Origin: Alnus glutinosa
Lineage: Eukaryota; Streptophyta; Magnoliopsida; Fagales; Betulaceae
DNA: 64,000 nt
NCBI RefSeq assembly: GCF_958979055.1
Contig: NC_084888.1
Span: 948,001 to 1,012,000, forward strand
Direction: 5' to 3'
Shown here in pieces: positions 36,225 to 47,109 of this stretch. How positions within the stretch are numbered: the stretch's first letter is position 1; every line of letters begins with the position of its first letter. The notes below the pieces were generated by a model that was given only the letters and a program-made list of their open reading frames with translations, did not search any database and was not told the DNA's origin. The position numbers and the translations under genes were made by a program.

Positions 36225-38177
36225 GATAATAATCATGTTTTGATGTTTTTGAACAGAGGAGCTCTCCCAGTGTATTACCTAAGCTACTACGTACCTGGTA
36301 AATAGAGTGTTTAATGTTGGTTGAGAATGTTTAATAACTAGATTTAAAAATTAGATTAGTCTTTGTTCTATTAAGTGAATAATAAATGAGTTTTGAAATA
36401 AAGAAGTGTGTGTGCTGCTGGTTGTGTGTGTATATGCTGTTGAAATGTGTGTGTTGTATAATTAAGTGTTGAATGTGTGTTGTGAGTGTGGGTGTGCTGT
36501 GTACTAGAAGTGTGAGTATGTGTGCATGACGTGGAAGAAAAGAAAAAAAGTAAATTTGTGTATTTGAAAGTGAAATGTGTGCTGGAATTTCCTGCATAAA
36601 GTATACTCTAAGGTATGTGTGTTTTTAAGTATAAATCAAGTGAGTGTGTGCTTAAATGAAGATGTGTGTATAAGTGTGAGGAGTTGACATAAGTGTGTGT
36701 GTGTGTGTTGGATTGACAAGTGCATTAGTTAATTTGGATTGACAAGTGCATCAGTTAACTATATATCTATATATATAGGTGACACTTCTATATTTGTTTT
36801 AAACTTAAATGACTACTATGTTCTACATATACGTCTAAAAAGTATTTTTAGAGGAAGGTATATTTAATGAAAAAGAGAGTAACTTTAGTAGCACCGTTAC
36901 GCTACCTAACTATTTTGAAATATGAATAGATATTGCCAATATTATGTCCATTTTCAGAGATAGAATTATTATATGGGATAAATGAGTATAAAGTTATATT
37001 TATTAAATTTAAATTTGTAACTGTTGTAATGGAAAATAATTTCTTGAAAATAAGTATAGTAATTATAGTAAATATTTTTGCATTGCATTTTCACTAATTT
37101 AGTATTATCACATGATTACAATTATGCAGTTTCTGAGAGTAACATTTGGAGCAGAAATAGTAAGTATCTCTATACTTACTGAGGATGAAGCTGGTGGATT
37201 TTTCCTATAATATTATGTCTACTGCTTTATTTACTTGTTTGCGCATGTGACTTTGCATATTTTATTATTTTAATAATCTGTTTAATAACAAGCTGTGGAT
37301 CTAGATCTACAGTGGTACATGACGATTTATTGGTTGCCTAGGTGCAGTGAATGTAGAAGTACCGAAAAAGAGAATAATAAATACGAAAACTGGTGTACCT
37401 AGGTCACCAGGGAAGACCCAAGTTTTTAGGAGCCTAGGCTCTCAAAGAATATAATTAAAAGTTAAAGTGAGGAAGCCCATGCTTCAATTAAGACGCTAAC
37501 TGTGCCTAAGCCAACAGAGGAGTGGAAAAAGGGAAATACCTAAAACTCTGCATTTAAAACTGTCATATTTCTGCCTTATGATTATGTTTATATTCAATCT
37601 ATGTCTATGATTCACGACCATAGATTATATATTGCGTATACATGTGATTATAAAGCTCTGTTACATTATGTTGCATTTATTAAATAAAACAGCATTCATA
37701 TTATTATTGGAAACTACGGACTCACTTAGTTATTTTGTATTATTGTTTTTCTCTCTGAATTGTGTAATAATATAGGTTATGAAGAGGAAGAATATCAGGA
37801 CTATCCATACCCTTAGATGGATCTTGATACTAGTATTTGAGGCTAGACTGCCTCCTTTTTGCAAACTACTATGACGTAGTTCATTAACTTAGTTTCAGAG
37901 ACAATATTTATATTTCTGCTGTTATGTAATTATTAAACTCTAGATATTTTGACTTGTTTAATTATATGCGTCCTGTGAGGCATAACTACTACATTTTTTT
38001 ATAATTATGTTGACACACTTTAATTATCTATTTTGAAGTATTAGAAGCTTTGAAGTGTTAATCAATCCTAAGTATATATATATTTCGTTGCCAATATTTA
38101 ACTTTGATAAGATTGTAATGTCATGTGAAAAATTTAAAAATTTTTACTTACGCTTTTTGCAAAAGTGGAGCTTTACA
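35283..38177 (+). mobile_element. Solo LTR (about 2.9 kb) nested in the CACTA element
   Basis: The segment begins TGTAATACCCGG and ends GGAGCTTTACA (TG...CA ends). It is flanked by CCTTT at 35278-35282 and 38178-38182, a 5-bp duplication as made by LTR retrotransposon integrases. The start sequence occurs only once inside, so two LTRs are not present; no gag or pol frames exist. Removing it rejoins CACTA subterminal sequence (AAATTTACCTTT|CCAGACAG). A (TA)n run lies at about 36190-36220 and TG-rich runs at 36400-36710. A long non-autonomous element rather than a solo LTR remains possible. Confidence 0.65.
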
Positions 38178-38849
38178 CCTTTCCAGACAGTTTTGTCCGA
38201 ACCGTCTGCAAATTTACATTTACAGACAGTTCGTCCCAAATCGTCAACAAATTTCACGACGGTTCTAAAAGAAACGGTTGTGATTTATTTTTTTACTGAC
38301 GGTTTTCAGAAAACCATCTGTAAATTTTTTAATTCGTGACACTATTCAGAAAAATGTCATTAAAAATTTAATTCTACACGGTTTTAAAACCGTCTACAAA
38401 AAAACCATCAAGAATTTGTCCTTTTTTTGTAGTGTTAAGGTGCTTTTTTGTGGAAGAGTAAGGCTCAATAGACTTTATCATGATATCAAAGCAGGTCTCT
38501 TAGACGATAATGGACCTTCCCTCACGTTATTGAACAAGTGTTTGGCCAAATGTTGCCACACATGAGGAGGCTTGTTAAAGTGTTTCACATCGCCAAAAGA
38601 TACATGACCTGAGCACTTGATAGGCCATGAACACCCATCATCTTCCAAAGCATCTTTAAAAAATAAGTAAGGCACATAATCTTTTAGGGTGTGTTCCCAT
38701 GGTAAAGCTTATTCACATAATTTTATACAGAATGATGACAAGGGAATAAGGCAGCATTTCCCTTAGTCGTTTGTCCTGTCCTGCCGGGGACTAAAACTCC
38801 TACGCGGTGCCAGCTTGAACGATTTGCACGTGTGGGCATTATAATTTTT

Positions 38850-39206
38850 AGTAATACTGAGATGAAAAATGTTTGCAAACGAGGCCCATTTCATGCTCTA
38901 ATGCTCCTGTGGCTTGTACGTGGAAATTAAGGAATCTCCAAGAAAGATACAAAGCCCAACCCAGTTGTGTATCTTCGACTATCAACAAACACATCCTCCC
39001 TGCCCAATCACTATCACAGAAACCTTTGATGAGAAAATCACAATTAGCAGGATTAAAAAAGTCCCTAACCAGGAGCATATTTGAGATACCCGAAGAACCC
39101 GATAGGCTGCATCGAGAAGAGGCTGACGTGGGTGATCCATATATTGACTGAGAAGTTGTATGGAATAAGCAATGTTGGGGCTTGTAATGGTCAAATAAAG
39201 GAACAT
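38850..39206 (-). pseudogene. Ty1/copia reverse transcriptase/RNase H fragment
   Basis: Minus-strand frames read LTITSPNIAYSIQLLSQYMDHPRQPLLDAAYRVLR and, in another frame, NPANCDFLIKGFCDSDWAG. These match in order the end of copia reverse transcriptase (LTxTRPDIxYxVxxLSQFM...HxxAAxRVLRYLK) and the start of RNase H (GFSDSDWAGC). At least one frameshift separates the two pieces. Both LTRs and the rest of the polyprotein are missing. Confidence 0.75.
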
Positions 39207-39527
39207 GCCAATAAGTCTTTGTTGGAGTGCAACGGTGTCTTGCGGGGTGCGATTCTAAATGATATAAAATATTTTAGTTTTTTTCATTGGATACCAAATA
39301 ATTTTCAGATAAGATGGTCAAAAGTTCGATCCAACAATCTTCCATAGATTGTAGGATCTTCAAGGAGAATACCTCAACCCTTGAAAGCTTTAGATTAGAA
39401 TCCATGTGAAAGGAAATTAGTTTAGCTGCCAAATAACCAGAGTCTTCAACAATTTCCAAAGTGTATTTACAAAGAACTACCTTTCTTACTTGGTGCAATT
39501 AAGGAAAAATTTTCCAGAGCCTAAGGG

Positions 39528-40044
39528 CTCGTTTGACAAATCGGTTTTTGTGTATGTTTCTGAGAATTGCATTCGAGAACAAAATAAAAAAAAAACCGTT
39601 TTCTGTTGATTTTTCGTTAAAAAAACGTTTGGCAAATTGTTTTTTAAAACAATTTCTGAAAACAAAAAAACAATAATTAAAGCGTTTTGACAACTGTTTT
39701 CAAAACAATTTCCACTTAGAAAGAAAATAAAAAATCATTTGACGTTTCTAAATATTTTAATTTCACTTTTGTGGTTTCTCAACCTATTGGGTGATTTCCA
39801 AACTGAATTGAACAACATTCAGCATAATCCAAGGCAATAAACAAAACATGAAAACTTGTTTTCGAAAACAGGTTCAGGTTTAAATTGTTCTCAAATTTCG
39901 TGTTTTACGTGTTTTTGTTTTCTGCTTGTTTTGTTCTCAAACCGGTTTGCCAAACGCACGTGAAGAGTAACAAAACATGGGACATGGGTTACCCTGTTTT
40001 GATAATAGAAAACTATTTCTAAAATGGGTTACCAAACCGGCACA
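39528..40044. mobile_element. Insertion present in block B and absent from block A
   Basis: Block A supplies the empty site (…CCTAAG directly followed by TTTTTAAGCC). The extra sequence begins GGCTCGTTTGACAAATCGG; an inverse-like word, CCGGTTTGCCAAACGCACG, occurs at 39941-39959, so part of the insert resembles a MITE with GGCTCGTTTGGC-type ends. The last 80 bp beyond that word are not explained. No target duplication was found. Confidence 0.4.
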
Positions 40045-40210
40045 CAGTTTTTAAGCCAAAACAGAGAATTAAGAAACACAGTCAAATAAGAGAGAGCAGC
40101 TTCAATGCTTCATCATTGCCAACTAAGCTTAGAGATTAACTTAACAAATCCTGCCGACTGTCAACAGCTATCAGAAAATTAAGAAATGGCTAGCATGATA
40201 GAATGAGTCA

Positions 40211-40219
40211 TTTTATAAG
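40211..40219 (+). promoter_or_regulatory. TATA-like box of the first UGT gene
   Basis: TTTTATAAG lies 67 bp before the ATG and is followed by GATGCAATGAAACAG and a GA-rich leader (40254-40270). The same TATA/GATGCAATGGAAACAG arrangement is seen, repeated five times, before the third UGT gene, which supports its being a conserved promoter element. Confidence 0.5.
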
Positions 40220-40277
40220 ATGCAATGAAACAGCGGATCAAAACACGAAAAGCAGAGAGAGAGAGAGAGGGAGGGAA

Positions 40278-41819
40278 ATGGATTCCAAGACAGTAGTAGC
40301 TGATAAGCCTCATGCAGTTTGTGTTCCAGTCCCAGCTCAAAGCCACATAACGGCCATGCTTAAATTTTCAAAGCTTCTCCATCATGAAGGTTTTCACATA
40401 ACCTTTGTGAACACTGAGTTCAACCACCAACGTTTCCTTCAATCTGGAGGTCCCAACTCCTTAGATGGCTTGCCTGACTTCCAATTCAAATCCATTCCAG
40501 ACAGTCGCCCTCCATCTGATTCCAATGTCACCCAAGACCTCCCTTCTCTTGCCGATTCCGTCATGAAATACTTCTTGGCTCCATTTTCTGACTTTCTTTT
40601 GAAACTCAATGCTGCAACTTCCAACAATCCCCCTGTGACTTGCATTATCTCGGATGGTTTCATGCAATTCACTATCCCAGCAGCTCAAGAACTCAAAATC
40701 CCTATTGTAATGTTCTTCACTATCCCTGCTTGCAGCTTAATGGGTTTTATGCAGTTTCCTCATCTCAGGGAGAAAGGCCTCACACCACTTAAAGGTGTAG
40801 TATAAAAGGCAACACCCTATTGAAATCATGCAATATATTGTTATTAATTGCAAAGTTTCAATCCTAAAACATCATTACTTTTTGCAGATGAGTGCTATCT
40901 AACAAATGGGTATCTGGACACAGTCATAGACTGGATTCCTGGTATGACTGACATCCGTTTGAAAGATCTCCCAACCTATGTTCGAACTACAGATCCAAAC
41001 GATGTTATCTTCAAGTTTGTCGTTGACGCTGTAGAGACTGCTCCTAAAGCTTCAGGAATCGTTATTCACACATTTGACGCGTTAGAGCAAGAGGTTTTGG
41101 ATGCTCTCTCCCCCATGTTTCCTCGCATATATTCTATTGGCCCTCTACAGCTACTTCTCAATCACTCACCCAATGACCCTCTGAAGTCAATTGGGCATAG
41201 TCTATGGGAAGAAGAAACTGAGTGTCTCTGTTGGCTTGACACTAAGGCACCCAACTCAGTGGTGTATGTAAACTTCGGCAGCATAGCTGCCATGACACGA
41301 CCCCAGCTGACTGAATTTGGTTGGGGACTTGCAGATAGCAAGCACCCGTTTTTGTGGATAATCAGGCCTGATTTAGTTGTTGGTGAATCAGCGATTTTGC
41401 CACCTGAGTTCTTGGCGGAAACAAGAGACAGAGGTCTAATCACCGGTTGGTGCCCTCAAGAGGAAGTGTTGAACCACCCCTCAATTGGAGGGTTCTTAAC
41501 GCATTGTGGGTGGAATTCAATCACTGAAAGTGTGTGCGCGGGAATGCCTATGCTTTGTTGGCCATTCTTTGCGGATCAGCAAATGAACTGCAGGTATACT
41601 TGCAACGAATGGGGCATGGGCATGGAGATTAATAATGGCGCCGACAGAGAGGAAGTAGGAAAGCTTGTGAGAGAGTTGATGGAGGGAGACATGGGTAAGA
41701 AGATGAAGAAAAAGGTCATGGAGTGGAAAAATTTGGCTGAAGAGGCCACTAGTCCACATGGTTCTTCGTCCATCAACCTCAACAATTTGGTGAATGAAGT
41801 ACTTTTACCAAGAGGCTAG
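40278..41819 (+). CDS. UDP-glycosyltransferase, UGT85 type (array copy 1)
   Basis: Exons 40278-40794 and 40888-41819 (93-bp phase-1 intron, GTGTAG...TTTTTGCAG) give 482 residues, the usual UGT85 length. Family-1 plant UGTs move glucose from UDP-glucose to small acceptors in the cytosol. The catalytic His23 (PAQSHI) and its partner Asp126 (CIISDG) are present. The PSPG box covers 360-403 (WCPQEEVLNH to PFFADQ) with HCGWNS intact; its last residue is Gln, as in glucose-using enzymes. The intron lies in GLTPLK|DE.YLTNGYLDTVIDWIPG, the conserved UGT85 intron position. The usual GHINPM loop after PAQ reads SHITAM. UGT85 acceptors include cyanohydrins, terpenols and cytokinins; none can be chosen here. 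The ATG follows a GA-rich leader; the farther in-frame ATG at 40203 precedes the TATA-like box. Confidence 0.93.
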
Positions 41820-42229
41820 ATGTATTTGAAGCAAGTGATAATAATTACAATAAAAGTGTAGTGATAAATGTATGTTGTTATTATTTTTGTTCAATTTATT
41901 TATATTAATAAACTTCAAATTGGACATGTTATTACTATTGCTCCCCCATACGTGGGCTGATGATCATATCAAATGGAGTATTTCCTATGACTAACAATGC
42001 ATTTGGAAGATATTTAAGATATTATATATTCAAATTTCTCTTTTAAAAATAGCATCTCAAGAAAGAAACAATTCATGTAGTAGCATAAAACTAAAAAATA
42101 ACATTGATGGCATAAGGTATAAGGTATAAAAATAAGGAAAGCTTAGTTGTATTCACTTAAAATCACCATTGGATCAACATCCAAAATTTACGTCATGGGC
42201 TTTTTTTCTTCTGTATGGGCCTCGCTAAG
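41820..42229 (+). other. 3' flank of UGT copy 1
   Basis: The first 130 bp match the 3' flank of copy 2 closely, including ACAATAAAA and ATTAATAAACTT, either of which could be a polyadenylation signal. Beyond that the sequence is AT-rich and unassigned. Confidence 0.4.
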
Positions 42230-42544
42230 TAGGGTTGAAAATTTTGACACAACCTGCGAACCCGACACGAACACGACACGAAATTATAGGGTTATGATTT
42301 AGGTTAAATGAGTTGACAGGTTGACCCGTTTACAGACATGATTATAAACGGGTTGACCTCCCAACCCGTTTAGTTATCAGGTCACCCGCTAACCTGTTTA
42401 CGACCCATCAACTCGTTTATGACCCGTTTAACTAAACGGGTGACCTGCCCAACACGTTTAGCTAATCGTATTATGTTCGGGTTGACTTAAATAGGTTGAT
42501 GATTCGACCCAAACCAGACATGACAACCCGAATTGCCAACCCTA
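42230..42544. mobile_element. hAT-type MITE, shorter relative of the 31.5-kb element
   Basis: The 315-bp unit starts TAGGGTTG and ends CCAACCCTA; flanks are TCGCTAAG (42222-42229) and TCACTAAG (42545-42552), an 8-bp duplication with one change. The interior has AACCCGACACGAACACGACAC at the left and ACCCGAATTGCCAACCC at the right, as in the 31466-31964 copy. No transposase. Confidence 0.75.
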
Positions 42545-42669
42545 TCACTAAGTGTTTCTTTACTTTTGGACAGAGCCGCTTTGATTGGGTTCGGTGTTTG
42601 ATCATTAACTTTGACGAATCACATCTCATGTTGTGTTTTGCATTCATCGTAATGCGGTTCTGACAAGGT

Positions 42670-44640
42670 TATGATGCCTGTTGGAACAAATGTCTCGTAT
42701 TCTCTTGGACATAAATAGTAATACGAGAGTACTAATATAGTACTAGTCATATTCTCTGTCTATATAGTATGATTTTGTTATAAGTATATTATGCTGTAAA
42801 CTTAAATAATATTTGAAATAGCCGCACTCTTGTCGACATAGGCATATTGTCGAACCACGTAAATTTGTCTTAATTTTCTCTCGCTATTTTCAATTACATA
42901 TTATTTATCATTATTGTGTACGGTAACAACACTGTCTAATTAAATGTCACCTACTGCAATTACAGAAAGGTAAGGTATGACGTGTGTGTGCCGAAGTGCG
43001 GTATTGATTGCTATTCAATCTAGAATATGGGAAGTAACTAAAATGGAGTTGTCATACGGCTATGCCAATTGACTTTGCAAATTTCGTGTTAAAGAAAGCA
43101 AATCAATTTGCAAGGAATTAGCAGGTATCGAGTTGTTGGGCTCAATTGAGCCTAAATTGCTTGTAGTGTCGTCTGTCCGATAGATCTTGTTGGCTCTATC
43201 AGATAGGCCTTCTTTCTTTCTTTGGCTAAGATGTTCCTTCCATTCATGATCATCTGATAGCCACACTATAATTCTTTTACAATTTGATACAGCTAGGAAC
43301 AAGATTGATTTTTTTTTTATAAAATTGGTAAGCTATATAACCGTGTTTTCAATTTTATCTTATTGATTCTTGCAAATTGCATTATTATCAAGTATATTCT
43401 ATTTTTTTTTTTTAAAAAAAAAAATATAAACAAAATGATCAATTTAAAAATGGTGCGATTAGTGTACAAGAACTAATAAAATAAAATGAAAACCATGAAA
43501 ATCGATTTAATATTTAATGACTTAAACCACATGAATCAATTTAATAATTTTCTCAATTATATTGGATACATATTTGAAGTTATCCCAACAAAATTTTGGG
43601 GAGCAAATTGAAACGGCCCATTTTCTATTGTTTATTTCAAATTTTAGGGTTTACCAAATTTTTAGAATTTTTTTTTTCTTGGATATGAATTTAGTTTATT
43701 TCTCAGATTTTTTTAAAAAATATTATGTAAAACCAAACTCCAAGTTCATCTAATTTTTTTACCTGGAATTCCCATGAATGAATCAAAATTTTTCCGGCCA
43801 TATTTACCTTGGACAAACCTAAGGATTGGTCCGCACAAAGCAAACATAACACCAACACAGTGAAAAATAGGGGCATGACCCTTGAAAGAACCCAACAATA
43901 GAAACTAAAAAGCTCGTAAAAGCATAAGATAAAAAACTCATTACAAATCATCAATGACAGGTATGGCGGATGAAGGCTAGCAAAAGAGATTCACTCAACG
44001 GCGCGTGAAAAACATGTGTCGTTAATGGATATCAGAGGGATGCGGATCATAAGTACTAGAAACCAACAAAGGCGGAGGAAGGTGGTGGAGAGCAACAAAA
44101 GTGGCGTAGAACTGATCACGCGTCGACACATGTAAAATTAACATGCACCCGCTAGTAAAATTTACTCGCAAGCGCGTGATGATCGGACAGAGGAAGGGCT
44201 GAAGGCGGAATGAAGCGATGAGGGCTTGAATCTCGGTGGAGTGGTGCGTGTGACGGAAGGACATCCTGAAGTGAACATATCTAATTTGTAAATAATCAGG
44301 TCAAAAAAACTTAAAAGAAATCGGTGCATCCATGGTCGAGAATGGTTGGGATGCTTGAATTTTAATTCTAACCAATAATGAATGCATACTTTTTACTCGT
44401 CATTTCTATGTACAGTTGTTTGTCCTGTCCCTGCCTGGGACTAAAACAATAGCAAGTTTTCTTCTGTGGCTAATATTTTATGCATGAGAGAGTATGCATC
44501 TCATTAATTTCTTTAAATTAGTTCATCCATTTATTTGGCACTCTCATATGAACTTCATTATAATTTACCCGTACGCGGTGCCAGCTTGAAAGATGTGCAC
44601 ATGTGGCATTATTTTTTTTAATTTTTTTTTTATAGATTTG
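42670..44640. repeat. Flanking block C, downstream of UGT copy 1
   Basis: Shares diverged stretches with block A: GCAAATTGAAACGGCCCATTTTCTATTG at about 43605 against a near-identical segment at about 30525; AATTTTAATTCTAACCAATAATGA with TTTTTACTCGTCATTTC at about 44358 against 30775; and a CTGCCTGGGACTAAAACAAT stretch. It also holds CGCGGTGCCAGCTTGAA (44575), shared with block B. The copia fragment was not seen here. About 43700-44340 is unrelated insert or diverged sequence without a recognisable gene. Confidence 0.55.
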
Positions 44641-45232
44641 CACATGTGGCATTATTTAGAATTTGTGCTGTACTTTAAAAATATAATACAGAGAGAATTG
44701 ATCCCTATACTCATTTCTCACAACAGCCCCACAACAAGCTGACGTGACTAGTAATATTTTATTATTTTTATACAAAAAAAAAGAAAAGAAAATATTTTGA
44801 GTCTTAAGGCGATAATTTTAAATGAAGTCTTTTTTATATAAATATAAATATAATTTATTTAATTTTTATTTAAAAAATATTTTATAGCTTTTGAAATTCA
44901 ATATTATATTGCTAGTATCAAATTTATATAATTTATTTTGAGTTTCAGTTAATTTGTTTATTCTTTTATTTTTTAATGTTTTTTATATATTTAAATGCAT
45001 ATTTTTAGCAAATATTTGTAACAAAAGCTATTTATAAATAAAATAAATATTATACATGATATAAATTTAAAATAAAAGAACATGATTTGTCAAACATCTT
45101 TTCAACTCCACGAGTTCACGGGATGTCAAAGGGTAAAACGATGTGGGGGTATTTGGGAGAATTCCTTGTCTCTCTTACAGCTGGAACACATAATAAGTGG
45201 GCACAAATTACCCACCTGTTATTGCACATGCG
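44641..45232. other. AT-rich intergenic DNA
   Basis: Strongly AT-rich sequence with no frame or repeat boundary that can be supported. Confidence 0.4.
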
Positions 45233-45278
45233 CCACGTGAGTCAACTTGTTCAAACACCTTAGCATCGTCTATAAGAG
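45233..45278 (+). promoter_or_regulatory. G-box and TATA-like box far upstream of UGT copy 2
   Basis: CCACGTGA (G-box) at 45233-45240 runs into GTCAAC (inverse W-box TTGAC), and TATAAGAG follows at 45271-45278. The spacing looks like a core promoter. It is 1.8 kb before the copy-2 ATG and directly upstream of the foldback insertion. Whether it drives UGT copy 2 through a long leader intron is unproven. Confidence 0.3.
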
Positions 45279-45303
45279 TCCAGGAAAAATGAATTGTAAC
45301 TTA

Positions 45304-46304
45304 TGCTCCGTTTGTTTCGGCGTAAAATGATTTCCGGAAAATGATTTCGGTATTTTACGGTGTTTGGTAGGGGCGAAAATAACGGTCAACGAAAATCATT
45401 TTCGGTTTGACCGTAAAACCTTCTTTAAGTTTTGGAAAACGATTTACGGTTTTTAAAACCGTAAATCGTTTTCCAAAATTATATTCTTCGTCCTTACACG
45501 CACGTTTGATATCTGACTGTCCAAATCCTACAATAGTCGGTCGTTCGAAAATAGGCAGCACCGGTATCCGGCATCATCAAGTCACTGGAATAATGCCGGC
45601 GTCGGAATCCGACCACCGGAATCCTGCCGGCTGCCGGAATCCGGCCGCCGGAATACCGCCATCCGCCGGAATCCAGTTGCCGGAACACCGCCGGCCGTCG
45701 GAATCCGGCCATGGACAGAAACCTGCCGGAACCCGGCCTGATCTGACCGGATCCGGCCACTGATCCGGCCGGATCTGGCCGAAATGGCCGGGATCCGGCC
45801 GGATCTGACCGGATCCGGCCACTGACCCCGCCGGATCCGGCCAAAATGGCCGGAATCCGGCGGAATCTGACCGGATCCGGCTACTGATCCGGCCGGATCT
45901 GGCCCAAATGGACGGAATCCGGCGGGATCTGACCGGATCCGGCTACTGATCCGGCCGGATCTGGCCCAAATGGCCGGAATCCGGCGGGATCTGACCGGAT
46001 CCGGCCACTGATCCTGCCGAGATCCGGCCAAAATGACCGGATCAGGCCGGATCTGACCGGTCCCGGAGGTGTCCTGCCGGAATCCGGCAATTTTGGCCGG
46101 ATCCGGCCAAACATGTTCGCCGGATTCCGGCTACGGCGACCGGTCGTCGCCGGATACCGGCGACAGTTGCATTTTCCCTTTTCGTAATTTTTTCGTGCGA
46201 ACCAAACGCCGAAAAATATTTTCGAGAAAATAATTTCTTTTGAAATTGATTTCGTCGAAAATATTTTACGACGGAAGCCATTTTACGTCGAAACAAACGG
46301 AGCA
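45304..46304. mobile_element. 1-kb TIR element flanked by TTA and by a 15-bp repeat
   Basis: Ends TGCTCCGTTTGTTTCGGCG and its near-perfect inverse CGTCGAAACAAACGGAGCA are flanked by TTA on both sides, as in PIF/Harbinger-type elements. Outside this, GGAAAAATGAATTGT occurs at 45283-45297 and again at 46325-46339, and the right side has an A-rich run (46306-46324) just before it. The interior is a GC-rich 62-bp minisatellite. No transposase. The long open frames on the minus strand come from the repeat and are not genes. Confidence 0.7.
45700..46120. repeat. 62-bp GC-rich minisatellite
   Basis: CTGACCGG recurs at 45743, 45805, 45867, 45929, 45991 and 46053, exactly 62 bp apart, inside units built from GATCCGGCC and AAATGGCCGG words. 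About six copies, with diverged half-units on the left (45590-45720). Because 62 is not a multiple of three, the array reads open in several frames without being coding. Confidence 0.9.
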
Positions 46305-46339
46305 TTAAAAAAACAAAAAAAAAAGGAAAAATGAATTGT

Positions 46340-47109
46340 TCAGCAAGGCAAGAACCCAGACTTCTCCGGGGTCTATCAAAAGCTGGAAGAAGCGAGCTCG
46401 TGTTGGTGTTCAGCAAGCGAGCGTAGAGGTGAAGGAGCCAACTGGGTCAGAGAAAAGAGGACAAGACCCAGCCGGGGAATTGATTTTTTGTGAGAGAGAG
46501 AGTGAACAGTTTTTTCTTTTGGTATTAATGTTGTGTTCTTGAACCCTAATTATTGATTTTTTTACGGAAGTTTAAGAGTCTTAAGTAGAGATAATGAATT
46601 TTTTTTTTTTTTTTTTTTTATGATGCAATTTCCTTTTTAGTATAATCTTCATAGATTTAATGTTTAGATTAATTTATTTAATGTCTAACTAAACTCCTTC
46701 TCAGGATTTGGATCAAATCTTTTTCAAAAACCATGAAGTGTTTTCGATGTTCTTGAATTTTTCTTGAAATGTTTGATGATTGTATAAGTTCAGAGGATCT
46801 CAAAACTCATGCTAAAAGGTTTTGTTATCAATATTTGAATCTAATTATTTATCAAAAATAGATTTACTTTGTGTATGAGTTTTCTTGATTTCTTGAATAA
46901 AATTTAACGATATCTTTTGCAATGGTTCTATTTGACATGATATGTATTTACCTTATGGAGTATGTTAGGGAGCAACGGTTGTTTCACACCTTTGGTAGTC
47001 TAAAACTTTTTTCAATTGTAGGCTAACTTTTACATGATGTGGACAGTGTAAAATTAAAATGCTTTATCATTGTAGCTTAATTAGGATTTTCATGTTTGTT
47101 TATAGTGAA
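46340..47109 (+). other. Upstream region of UGT copy 2
   Basis: Homology to the other UGT leaders stops at about GAAATGG, four bases before the ATG. The base pairs just upstream are TTTGTTTATAG, which resembles a splice acceptor, so a distant 5' leader exon is possible; a GC-richer, GA-containing stretch at 46340-46515 is a candidate. A long T-run lies at about 46600-46619. No coding exon was recognised. Confidence 0.35.

Larger units (their letters stand above)
34257..38434. mobile_element. CACTA (En/Spm) element, non-autonomous, with nested insertion
   Basis: The left end is CACTACATAAATTC and the right end is TTTTTTTGTAGTG; both are flanked by TTA (34254-34256 and 38435-38437), the 3-bp duplication of CACTA elements. 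Subterminal regions carry the expected short repeats in both orientations (GACGGTTT, AAACCGTC and variants at 34300-34440, 35245-35275 and 38180-38400). No transposase frame is present. Taking out the nested LTR at 35283-38177 and one 5-bp duplication leaves about 1.28 kb, so this is a small derivative. It also carries gene-like sequence at 34480-34690. Confidence 0.8.
38690..40150. repeat. UGT upstream flanking block (block B)
   Basis: Homologous to block A at 30.35-31.46 kb over its outer parts, and partly to block C. It ends just before the first UGT promoter. Compared with block A, about 520 bp at 39528-40044 are extra, inserted between CCTAAG and TTTTTAAGCC, which are contiguous in block A (around 31350). 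Confidence 0.65.

Noticed and set aside
45494-46114. Overlapping minus-strand frames rich in RIRSDPAGFRPF-type repeats
   Set aside because: They are translations of the 62-bp minisatellite in several frames; the period is not a multiple of three.
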